Shown: positions 47,313-56,778 of the stretch, piece after piece
Layout: the number at the start of each line of letters is the position of its first letter
Numbering within the stretch: position 1 is the first letter of the stretch
NCBI GenBank assembly: GCA_910592205.1
Contig: CAJVPJ010000047.1
Coordinates: 1-56,778, forward strand
Reading direction: 5' to 3'
Source: Paraglomus occultum
Taxonomy: Eukaryota > Glomeromycota > Glomeromycetes > Paraglomerales > Paraglomeraceae
DNA length: 56,778 nt
Program-made: the position numbers and the translations under genes
The notes under the pieces: generated by a model
What the model saw: the letters and a program-made list of their open reading frames with translations, nothing else
Told to the model about the DNA's origin: nothing
Database searches by the model: none

Positions 47313-48492
47313 CTGAGTACAGAATCAGAAAGCGTTAGATTAAGTGCTGTGCATTGTCAAAAAAGAAAAACCAGTCAAGGGCCAGAAAATGAGAACAAGA
47401 ACGAGTCCATATAAAAACATGATTGAAAAACCGTTCATACATGTGCGCCCACAAAACCAAATCCTATTGTGTCTGTCAGAAACATGATATTAAATCCTAA
47501 CTCACTCTTTACGTCTCCGTTTGCGTCCCGCTGCACTTTAACCCCTTCAATGTTATCGTCGTTAATGACGATCGGATTCTGCGTTGGGTTATCCAAGTTT
47601 ACGTTGCGTAGTTTGGACGAACACAGTTCTACGGAAGGAAGTATCGAAAAATAAAACCGAGAACGCCATTCTGAGACAAGCTACGGTGTTACAGATGACG
47701 TAATAAATTTTATTACCAGCGTATCAAAGAAATTTGTTGAATCAATAATTACTATTACGTGCAATTAAACTCATATAGCAACTTTTAAAGAGCGAATTCC
47801 AACGAGCCGACACAGTTTAAATTACAATTCGTAACCCAAGCTTTTCAAGCAATCTTGTAAGAATAACCGTTTGGAACGCATAGAAAGTTAATAATATTCC
47901 CTTGTTCCTCTTTCGGATTTTACGCGTTTGTTATGTCAATGAACTCCAAATGCTAGATCAACAACCTACAATGTACAAGGATATTACATAATGTATACAA
48001 AAAGTAAAGCAAGCCTTCAGTCCCTATTGAAGTAGGTTTCCGCTATCAGCTTCATGTATAATAATGAATAGTTGCATTCTCACCAATCAATTTCCCAATC
48101 GACAGACTTTTTCTACTAAAAGCTATCATTTCATAATCATTGATTCAAGCCGTGTGCAAATATGTGCACTTCTGCAACGGCCTCCACCCTCTGATTAATT
48201 CTCCTTAATAATGTTTCGGCCAAACATTATAAATCTTCAAGCGAAGAGAGAGAAAAAAACAGAGGTCCTCCTAGCGGATGTATCGTCAAAATCCACAACG
48301 ACAATTAATACTGTACGAACCATTAAATGTTAGATTCCAAATCTGGGATAGAGCCACTACTTTGGTAATGCTTTATATTGCTCGTGGTCATATCAACGAA
48401 AGCAAAAATAATATATATTTATCGGTTCTATTAGTATCATTACAGCAGCATCAATTATCTTTGGGGCAACAATCGTAATACTCAACGACATC
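47313..48492. other. CK2 beta upstream region and MIC60 3' flank
   Basis: The only structured part is the exon-like segment at 47506-47628 (separate entry). The remainder, 47640-48490, is AT-rich with no recognised gene. Confidence 0.4.
47506..47628 (-). other. Candidate leader exon of CK2 beta
   Basis: A 123-nt minus-strand segment lies between an acceptor (CCGTAG) and a donor (GTGAGT). It is open in the frame that would join CK2 beta and reads like protein (NLDNPTQNPIVINDDNIEG). Spliced to 47312 it yields A|TG GAA GAG ATG, so it either supplies a start codon at the junction or extends the protein. No exon upstream of it was identified. Confidence 0.4.
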
Positions 48493-50387
48493 TTATACGA
48501 CTGATAAACTGGATAATGTTGCCTGGGTTTCGATTACCTGCAGAAAGGAAATGGTTACGTTAGCATCATGTGCACGAACTATCACAATTTCATATATACT
48601 GATAACAATCACCTGAAGCGCCTGTTTAACTTCAAGATGACTCCTCGCTGCCACGATCCAGTCGTTCGCTAAAACTTTCGACCATCCTGTCAACTGATTC
48701 AACTCTCTCGCCGCGCTATCTAAATCACCTTCTCCAAGATAATAACCTACACGCGCAAGTATTGCCTCTATATCGTTTCCAGGTACAAGACCGTTTTTAC
48801 GAAACATAAACTTACTTAGCAGAAGGGACAATGCGTGAGCAAACACACCCCCATTTTCAGGAACAAGGGATGCACGCCTAATTTCTTCCCGTACAACTTT
48901 GAATCTGTTTCTGAGATCAGACAGAGAACATATCCCATGAAGAGCAGCTGTCTCGTCAATAGATCCGACAACGACATTTATTAATTCGTCGTCTCCAGCA
49001 ACCTTTTTCAGAGTATATAACTCATCGATAAATGGAGTACGCTGAGGTTGCATTATTGCCTGCTGAAGAGCATAAACTGCAACGGATAGCTTATGACCCT
49101 TAAGGCTATGGTCCAGATGCTCCACATTATCCACTGCTAGTCTCTCGAGGGTTTTCAATCGAAGGGTAACGTAATCAAGACGTGCTAGGCGTCCCCCTCG
49201 TTCCTTCTCAACTTGCGCTCTAACACTACGAATCCATCGACGTTGTAGTTCAGCTGCTTGTCTCACAAGTTCATCTTTAAGTTGTTCAATATGTTTAATT
49301 GCTTGCTGAGACAATTGTGTCGTCAAAACTTTCTGAGCCTCTGTTTGTATTTGAATCTTTTCCTTTTCGTACTGATCCTTTATACGAAGTTCCATGTCCT
49401 GGATATAATCACTCATTGCTTTCTCATTGGATTCTAATAATTTATTGAACTTTTCAGTTTGATCGCTCAACTGTATCTGTAACAAAGTTTGTCCATCGAG
49501 TTTGATCCGCTTAATGTTCTCATCGAGTGTCTTCAATTCCTCTCTTGCTCTAGATATAATGTGACCCCCTGCTTCGCTGAGCCCCTCATTACTTAATATA
49601 TCAGCGAGTTCGCTGATGGTTCTGGATAAATGCTCAATAATAGGTTCCATAAAAGAAACTTTCTGGTCCGTTTGAGGAGCCGGCTTTCGATCTTCGCTTG
49701 TATCCTTCTTTATGACAGGAGAACTCTGACCGGTAACCTTGCTAATAAAGTCATTATACTTTTCTTTACTATACTGTACCACGTCATTACCTAATTTACT
49801 CCAATCTCCTTCTTTCTCTAATTTTTCTACATAACTGACAGTACGATCCGCCCCAGGTATACTGTTTGTAAAATGTCTGCGAAATTTATCGTCGCGCAGA
49901 GAATAGTACACTGCTCCTCCATAAGCGGTAGTACTTAATACAGTAACTGCCAACGCGATCTTTGTAAAACCGAATCCTTTCTTCTTTGTCCCTGCGCTCT
50001 CTCCAGCTTCATTGGGAGACTCTTGCGAATGTTTCTTAACCGTTTCCGTCGAACTTTTCTGAACAAATTCCTCGGAAGTTTTTCCTGCGGGTTTCTTAAT
50101 GTCTTTCTTGGAAGGTTCCCCTGAGGATTGTTTAGTAGCTTCCTTGGAAGAAGCTTTTGAATCTCTCGCATTCGATGATGTCTATTTTATTCACAATCAT
50201 TGATGATATGCTATTTTGAATCAGCGACATTTTCCGTCGGGCACGCGATAGAAAGTTCATGGACAAGAAAAGTCTTATGTACCTTATACGTTCGCGTGGA
50301 GATACATTTTATAGGCAAAGATACAGCTGAGTATCCTGGCAAGGGTCCAATGGCGCAACGGGAAGCTATTCGCGAGCCTCGTAGCAT
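48493..50387 (-). CDS. MIC60: MICOS subunit Mic60 (mitofilin)
   Basis: Inner-membrane protein that builds crista junctions and contacts outer-membrane complexes. Three exons join to 572 codons: 50387-50283, 50181-48613 and 48537-48493. Exon 1 encodes a basic, acid-free presequence (MLRGSRIASRCAIGPLPGYS) typical of mitochondrial import. A Lys/Ser/Glu-rich linker follows, then one membrane segment at ~107-127 (KIALAVTVLSTTAYGGAVYY), a long coiled coil (~190-370) and the C-terminal mitofilin signature (LLLSKFMFRKNGLVPGND, ARVGYYLGEGDLDSAARELN, VLANDWIVAARSHLEVKQAL). The last intron (48612-48538) is 75 bp, has no stop and keeps frame, so an uninterrupted reading would wrongly add 25 residues. Removing it gives QALQVIETQATLSSLSVV, as expected for the family. 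Confidence 0.95.
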
Positions 50388-50591
50388 TGTTCGTTGGGTA
50401 GAAAATTTTTGAGGTTTGCCGGGAAAGGTAGCATTAGATTATTGTCACATGATTTCATGCCATCGGTTGAGGAAAAAAAATTTTTTTCTGTATATGACAT
50501 TGTTGTCTATATATAGATGATCGAGCTAGTCTTTCTATATATATATGCACTCTGTTTCCTAACGCTCCAAACTCTCATTTACACGAACAGA
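50388..50591. promoter_or_regulatory. Shared divergent promoter, MIC60 / helicase
   Basis: Only 204 bp lie between the divergent start codons. TATATATA-like runs occur at about 50508-50516 and 50538-50547 and a poly-A/T tract at 50470-50488. The assignment as a bidirectional promoter rests on geometry. Confidence 0.4.
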
Positions 50592-53500
50592 ATGACACGT
50601 AAAAGAAAAGGTCCGAGATCGGATTATTATCGGGAACGCGTTCAGGAACCGCAGAGTCACGAACAGCCACAACGGAGCGCTAGCCACGCTACGACCGACA
50701 CATGGGGCACTGGTCATGCTACGACTAACGCCTGGGGTACTGGCCACGCTAAGACTGACACATGGGGCACTGGCCATGCTACGACTAACGCATGGGGCAC
50801 TACGTCTGACGAATGGAACATTGGTCCTGCTACGACTGACAAGTGGCCCACTCCCAATGCTACGACTGATCAATGGCCCATTCCCAATGCTACGACTGAC
50901 AAATGGCCCACTCCCAATGCTACGACTGACAAACGGCCCACTCCCAATGCTACGACTGACAAACGGCCCACTCTCAATGCCACGGCTGGTGAACGCCCAA
51001 CCAGGAATAATACGCAATTTTCCCCCGCTGGTGCATGGAATAACTCATATCGTCCAAACGAATATCCGGTTGAACCAGCACGGCCTTCAGTTCGAACGGG
51101 AGGACAACCGGACGATGAGCCAGAATGGATGACACGGCTTTCGAAGGATGAACCTGAATGGTTCGAAAGATCGTCAAGAGATGAACCGGAATGGCTCAGG
51201 CAGCCTTCGAGAGATAGGCGTCCAAGAGGTCGCGGAGGAAGAGGTCGTGGCGGGCGAGGTCGGGGTGGCAACGCGGTTGCTGAAGGAAGGGAAAAACCCA
51301 GAATTATTTTACCAAATTTAGAAGAAATCGTGAAGCCGAAAAAAGAAGGATTCCGTGCGATTTCGGTCATGCCAACGCGAGAGGACCTTCTGGAAGAAAC
51401 GCCTGAAGATCTTCCATATAATGATGCCGATTTACCCTATGAAAACGTGGAAAGTTATCTGGTTACACATTTTAGATTATTAAAAGAAGACTGTGTTAGG
51501 CCACTCAGGGAGGGCATAAGAATGTATCGTGAGGGAAATTACAGAGTCGATGACACAGATATGAGAATATATGAAAAAGTATGTATTTGGTTTGTATTCC
51601 CGAGAGAGACTGTGTTTATTAAAGATGTTTACGTTCTCGTAGGTACATCTTGTTGGGGCAACGTGTGCTCTCGCGGGGCTTGTACTACGAGTTGGATTCC
51701 GGCTACCCCATGGCGTTTCAGTAAGATGGTAAAGTCCGTTTCTATTGACAAATGCTTACTATGTAGACGCAATATTCATGTACTTTTATGTTATATAATC
51801 AGGAAGCAGAGTAAGCGTCTGATACCAGGAACATTCGTTGTCCTTACCAAGGATAAATTTGAAACTATGAAATTTGGAGTAGTCATAAGCCGGGCTGATG
51901 AATTATTAACAGATAAATTCGATTTACAAATTGATATTCTTTTTCGTGACGAAGACACTGAATTCGTTTGGAACGGGGATTATATAATGGTTCGTATTAT
52001 CATATTTGTTGGACAAAAAAAGTATCGTAATAAATAAACGATTTTTTCTATTACGTCTACAGGTGGAGGCTACTTCTACATATTTTGAAGGTATGTAAAC
52101 TTGATGGCAATACAGACGTTTTTTATGTAAATATGATTTGCTTGTAGCGAGCGATCGTCTAAACGACAAATTCCACCAACTTTTCTCTCGATATACTCAT
52201 TCTGCTATATCACAGCGTATCGACACGTTCTCACGGTTCTGCAAGAACTGGATCCGGTGACATTGCCATTTACATCGCAAATTATTGATTTGGATGATGA
52301 GATCGACAAACCGGAATATCTGAAGAATCGTTTGCCAACATATGATTTGGGAGTCGCGAAACCATTCGAACATATGAAAGAAATTTTAGAATACAGTAGA
52401 GTGAGTTTTCGACGAATTAGAAATATGCCAAATTATAAAAAAGACAAACTGACATTCGATTGTTTTATCAGATCAATGTAAACAACGCTTGGGATGAATG
52501 GCCCTCCATTCAAGACTTTGGAAGCACTCTCCACTCGTCACAATATGAGGCTTTGCAGAGAATGCTGACCAGAAAGTTGGCTTTGGTTCAGGGGCCTCCT
52601 GGAACAGGAAAAACGGTAATTTGATATAACTTTAAAAGTTTTGTAAGTTCACTTGTATATCCGATTAACTTTATCTTTATAGTATGTGGGACTTGCAGCT
52701 GTGCGAATTCTTTTGGAAAACGTAGGCGGACCGATTATAATTTCATGTCAGACTAACCATGCTCTAGACCAGTTTTTAGAGGGTAAGTAATTACAATACG
52801 CTTATTTAGTTGGGAACTTGTTTAACGCTTGTTATTTCACTATTAGAAATTATGAACTTTGAGGAAAAAATTATTCGACTTGGTTCTCGCTCAAAAAGCG
52901 AAAAAATCTTACCTAAGACCCTGTACAACATTAAACGGGACGAAAAAGAAAGGCTTCGTAATCCAGAGTTTAATCGCCTGATTAAAGAACGCAACCAATT
53001 GGTGACCAAAATCCAAAGACTTTGTGAAGATATCACCAAGCCCTGTCTTCCCATCAGCTATATAAAAGAACGTGGCTTGTTAAGCGAAAAACAGCTACAA
53101 AGTTTGGAAGAAGACGATTGGGTAACGTCAGCTAGCAATTACGATAAGGGCGAGAAGGATCATATGCGTGAATGGCTCGAACAAGCACTGGAAACGACGG
53201 CGTCTGCACATAATAAAATGGAAACGGAGATGGCTGCATTATATGTCACTGGTGAAGATAAGGATGACATAACGGAGGTAGATGAAGAAGAAATTGATGA
53301 GATTCTTGCAGAATTCCAGGCCAACGAGGGTGGATTACTAACAAAAGGCGAGCACATAGTACTCAGAAGTGACGAATGCGTGTCTTCTAACACACACGTC
53401 AGTGAAGCCGAAATTCGACAGTATATGGAATGTGAAGATTTGTGGGAGATCCCAGTGCACGTTCGTGCAGCTATACATAATTCATGGAGGCAGGAGCATC

Positions 53501-55639
53501 TACAGAAAATCCAAGGCGAATTACACGAGCTTAATGTTGAATACACAAAGATTTGTGCAAAGCTGAAGCATCAAAGAATTAGAGAAGATTTAGCTATGTT
53601 GAAGGAGGCCAAAGTAGTTGGTATGACCACAACTGCTGCGGTAAGTAGTTGATCTGCTGATGTATTATCCCTCATCTTTACTTCTTGTTTCGCAGTGTTC
53701 TAATGTCAATGTAACCTGTATGATTTCTTCTTGCTAGGCAAAATATCACGATCTTTTAATATATTTGAAACCAAAGATCATTGTTATAGAGGAAGCAGCG
53801 GAAGCATTAGAAGCACACATTGTTACTGCACTTACCCCTTCAACAGAACATTTGATATTGATTGGGTATGGATTAATACTTTTTTTTTTGCAACTCTAAG
53901 ATCGATTGATAACTGAAACATTTCTGTCCTTCAGTGATCATGAACAGCTGCGTCCGCGTTTAGCCGTGCATGAGTTGGCCGAAATACACGTAAGAACTTG
54001 CTTACCGCGACTTTGTGCTCAGACTGTATATTGCTATCTTTTTATAATATGTCACCGTACTTTAGCCAACTAATCGTGTCTTAAACGTTCTATTAGGGCA
54101 TGGATTTGTCACTATTTGAACGCCTGATTCGTTTTATGCCATTCACAAGACTCAGTCAACAGCGAAGGATGCGACCAGAAATACGCAGGCTGTTAACGCC
54201 CATTTATGACAGAGACGGTCATGGTGCCATTACGGATGGAGAAGAAGTCAAAAACTACCCTAACGTTCAGGGTGTAATGAAGAATCTCTTATTCTTTGAC
54301 CATCAAAATGATGAAAGTAATTCGAGGGATGGCATGAGCAAGATTAATGATTTTGAGGCATCCATGTGTGCAAGGTTCGCGGCCTACCTAGTGAAAGTCG
54401 GATACGATATTAAAAGAATGTAAGATGCACGCGTCATTTAAATTGATTGTTTTCTGGTTTAGACTTGACAACTTATTTTGTCTTTAATTAGCACTATTCT
54501 GAGTATGTACACGGCACAGAGGAAGAGAATAGAGCGATTATTAAAAGACGAGAGTACTACTTCGCTCGAGGAAATAAAGAACATCCGAGTATCTTCCGTA
54601 GATGGTTTTCAAGGAGAAGAAAATGACATTATTATTTTGTCATTGGTCCGAAGTAGCGAGTCCAAGGGCATCGGATTCTTAAACGTGAGCAACAGAGGTA
54701 CGTATTTTTGGAAAGATTTTTGATTAGTTACTGTGAACATAGCTAATATAAATATATTGGAATAGTATGTGTTGCTTTATCGCGTGCAAGGCATGGCCTA
54801 TATATATTCGGCAATGCGAAGAAACTGGTCGAGTATTCAGACCTTTGGAGAAGTATAATGAAAATATTGACTCGCAATGGTTCTTATAGTGAGACACTAG
54901 AATTGTGGTGCAAGCAGCATTCGAGACCCGATGACAATCCACCAATATACACCAAAACTATAATTACCTGGAACTCTGATTTTCCAGCCGAAGGTGGATG
55001 CAATCAAAAATGTGGAAAGCTAATGGAGTGTGGACACGTGAGTAGACATTGGGCATACAAAAATTCATCATTATGTTTATAACTCTGACACCCGTTTGTT
55101 TGACAGCCTTGTCCGCGAGATTGCCATACATATTCTCATGAGTTGGTTCCATGCTGGGTAAGATACTAAAATCAAATATTTCATCAGTATTCTCGATATA
55201 TTATAATAACATTCCGTCTCATTGATCATGTAGGAGACTTGTATACGCATTCTGCCTTGTGGGCATCCCTGCAATAAAGAATGCAGGCATCCCTGTGGGC
55301 CATGCAAGACTCAAGTTAACATAAAGCCACCATGTGGGCACTACAAATCGGTCTCTTGCGCCGAAAAACAACAATACAGATGTCAAGAACTGTGTGAAAA
55401 GTTGCTGAAATGTGGTCACCAGGTATGTAAGTTAGTCGGTTTATAAAGAGTGAAATTTATATTAATTCAAACTTAACAACCTATAGTGCCAAGCACTTTG
55501 TGATGAGCGCTGCACAACCAACTGCCGAACGCCTGTGCCGGTTAGGTATAGTTGCGGCCATAGCGCAAACCTTCCGTGTCATACATCATACAACGGATCT
55601 TTAGGAATATGTCCAAATTGCAGGGCGAATAATAGATAA
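50592..55639 (+). CDS. ZNFX1: NFX1-type zinc-finger SF1 RNA helicase (Hrr1/ZNFX1-like)
   Basis: UPF1-like helicase with NFX1 zinc fingers. Relatives are fission-yeast Hrr1, in the RNA-directed RNA polymerase complex, and animal ZNFX1, in small-RNA inheritance and antiviral sensing. Sixteen exons join to 1295 codons: 50592-51578, 51643-51728, 51803-51989, 52063-52090, 52216-52400, 52472-52615, 52683-52782, 52847-53640, 53738-53865, 53935-53989, 54097-54419, 54492-54697, 54766-55037, 55107-55157, 55234-55422 and 55487-55639. Tandem repeats fill residues ~29-133 and an RGG box ~207-228. Walker A GPPGTGKT is at 532-539, Walker B IEEAAE at ~854, GDHEQLRPR at ~880, DGFQGEE at ~1043 and ALSRARH at ~1078. 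The Cys/His fingers (CGHPCPRDC, CGHPCNKEC, CGHQCQALC, CPNC) cover ~1145-1290. ATG 50592 is preferred over an in-frame 50517 that adds only a hydrophobic run. RNA-silencing function is inferred from family. Confidence 0.94.
50676..50990 (+). repeat. Intragenic minisatellite, ~30-bp units
   Basis: About ten units of 30-33 bp (core GCTACGACTGACAAATGGCC) are arranged head to tail inside the first helicase exon. They encode repeats such as ATTDKWPTPN and ATTNAWGTGH. Units in the second half are more alike than those in the first. All unit lengths keep the frame. Confidence 0.9.
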
Positions 55640-56122
55640 TTGTATAAGTTATAGAAATTTCTGGGAGGCAATGGCATTATATAGCCGTTGAATTCCTAAG
55701 TAGTAAGAAGAAGATTAGTTAGTCTGGATGTCACGAGATACACAATCTGTCTCCCCGTCTCGACATGATATACTAGTTAGACTTTGTAACGTTTACTTGA
55801 TAAATTATTGATAGTCATACGATAGTTTTACCCTTTCCTTCCACACATTAATATGGAATTCACAGAACGGTTTACATGTAAGATAGAACATGTTTATTAT
55901 TACTAAGACGGGTATCGATTCTATAAAGACTGATGCTCACCAGGCGTGTTAGTTTCAGTATACGCTGGATTCAATAATCCACATAACGGCCCAAGTTTTT
56001 GTTTGATTGTGAAGACGTTATTAAAGCGTCCAAGTTTACAATCTAATATGTTAAAACATACTCTTTAACATCCCGAGAATATTAGATAGGGTTACTATAA
56101 AAGTCTGATCTTATCGAATCTA
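55640..56122. other. Intergenic, helicase 3' flank to mariner edge
   Basis: AT-rich sequence with the helicase 3' end. No gene or further element was seen. Confidence 0.5.
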
Positions 56123-56778
56123 CGTGGGGATGCTGAAAAGTTTTGTCGTTGATTCTTTATTTCTGAAAGTTACATAATAACTATCGATCTAACTATTCCA
56201 TTCCCTCAAAGTACTCTCCATTAACATCTATGCAACGTTGCAGACGATTCTGCCAATTCTGGAAAGATTTCTCATAGTCAGCTTTTGGGATGGTTTCAAC
56301 GACTGCCTGAACGGCCCGTGCCAAACTTTCAACCTTATTAAAACTTTTTCCCTTTAGTTCTTTCTTGATTCGAGGGAATAAGAAAAAATCACAAGGAGTA
56401 AGGTCTGGACTGTATGGAGGATGGGGAAGAAGTTTTATTCGTTCCTTTCGAAGCTATTCCGTTACAACTGCTGACTTATGTGGCGCAGCAGTATCATGAC
56501 ATCCCGTACAGTCGTTCTTCCCCTTTTTTCCATAAAGTTTGAAAAAACTTCTGGCAGTATATTATCTGCATAAAGCTTGCCAGTAACTGTATGCCCTTTT
56601 TTCACAACGATTCGTGCTATAACCCCATCTACGGTATTAAATATACAAAACATTCTCTTTTTCGAATTTTGCGCCGTTCTCACAATTTGCGGTCTGTTCT
56701 CCCCCTTTTCTATCCAAACCTTATTTGCTTCCTTACTTGAAACCGTAAAGAAATATATCCATGTTTCATCTCCGGTTA
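56123..56778 (-). mobile_element. Mariner transposon, broken transposase, truncated by window end
   Basis: On the minus strand the C-terminal half of a mariner transposase is readable: GDETW (first catalytic Asp, at 56770-56754), KLYADNILPEVFSNF, a degenerate HD-AAPHKSAVV (second Asp), and PPYSPDLTPCDFFLFPR (third Asp, in the DD34D arrangement of mariner), ending at a stop at 56193-56195. A one-base frameshift near 56498 and an in-frame TAG at 56454-56456 inactivate it. Outside the stop, the sequence from about 56123 (GTGGGGATGCTGAAAAG, next to a TA) may be the terminal inverted repeat, but its partner lies beyond the window, as does the N-terminal half. Confidence 0.9.

Noticed and set aside
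50517-50591. Upstream in-frame start of the helicase (25 extra residues)
   Set aside because: It would add a hydrophobic, Tyr/Leu-rich run unlike the disordered, basic N-terminus that follows; it probably lies in the short shared promoter.
50559-51370. Repetitive or Pro-rich minus-strand open frames, and a Leu/Arg-repeat plus frame at 50716-51132
   Set aside because: They are shadows of the minisatellite and RGG region of the helicase.
1-56778. tRNA, rRNA and CRISPR arrays
   Set aside because: No GGTTCGA-type B box in a cloverleaf context, no rRNA core, and no spaced direct-repeat array was seen.

Overview
The window is nuclear DNA of a eukaryote, most likely a fungus of the Glomeromycotina (arbuscular mycorrhizal fungi) or a close early-diverging relative. 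The evidence is many short GT-AG introns (about 50-140 bp) in an AT-rich background, fungal-type housekeeping genes (HIS6, NOP4, UBC7, MIC60, CK2 beta, an Hrr1/ZNFX1-type helicase), tandem-TPR and BTB genes, and decayed repetitive gene families that I associate from memory with such genomes. The species is not determinable from sequence alone. Exon boundaries were placed by hand from splice motifs, reading-frame continuity and protein-family expectation, and every joined model below keeps frame.

Layout. 1-5.5 kb: repeat-rich edge with two broken gene-family copies, degenerate short repeats and a two-copy repeat. 5.8-8.0 kb: NOP4/RBM28-like ribosome-assembly factor (+). 9.1-10.3 kb: intronless tandem-TPR protein (-). 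10.3-16.5 kb: 6 kb with no recognisable gene. 16.5-18.1 kb: HIS6, histidine biosynthesis (-), ten exons, apparently two GC-AG introns. 19.1-21.6 kb: fucose-1-phosphate guanylyltransferase (-). 22.2-24.8 kb: secreted animal-type haem peroxidase (-). 24.8-27.7 kb: gene-free. 27.7-30.4 kb: TRAPPC12 (+), followed only 132 bp later by ASNSD1-type asparagine synthetase-domain protein (+). 33.3-35.0 kb: BTB protein with a MATH-like N-terminal half (-), divergent from UBC7 (35.3-36.3 kb, +). 38.1-39.2 kb: OTU deubiquitinase (+). 39.4-46.3 kb: a second decayed zone with a pseudogene, a 63-bp tandem duplication, a GC-rich island and an orphan exon. 46.3-47.3 kb: CK2 beta (-). 48.5-50.4 kb: MIC60/mitofilin (-), divergent from a 1295-codon NFX1-type zinc-finger SF1 helicase (50.6-55.6 kb, +). 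56.1 kb to the end: broken mariner transposase (-), running off the window.

The intact genes are mainly housekeeping and do not form an obvious metabolic cluster. UBC7 and the OTU enzyme (and possibly the BTB protein, if it is a Cullin-3 adaptor) belong to ubiquitin biology; the helicase family acts in small-RNA silencing, which is apt beside transposon debris. No clearly new multi-gene system is visible. The most distinctive points are the fungal fucose-1-phosphate guanylyltransferase, the two GC-AG introns in HIS6, the loss of one RRM in NOP4, the G-rich 3' flank of the TPR gene, the intragenic minisatellite of the helicase, and a dispersed motif of about 45 bp shared by two decayed zones.
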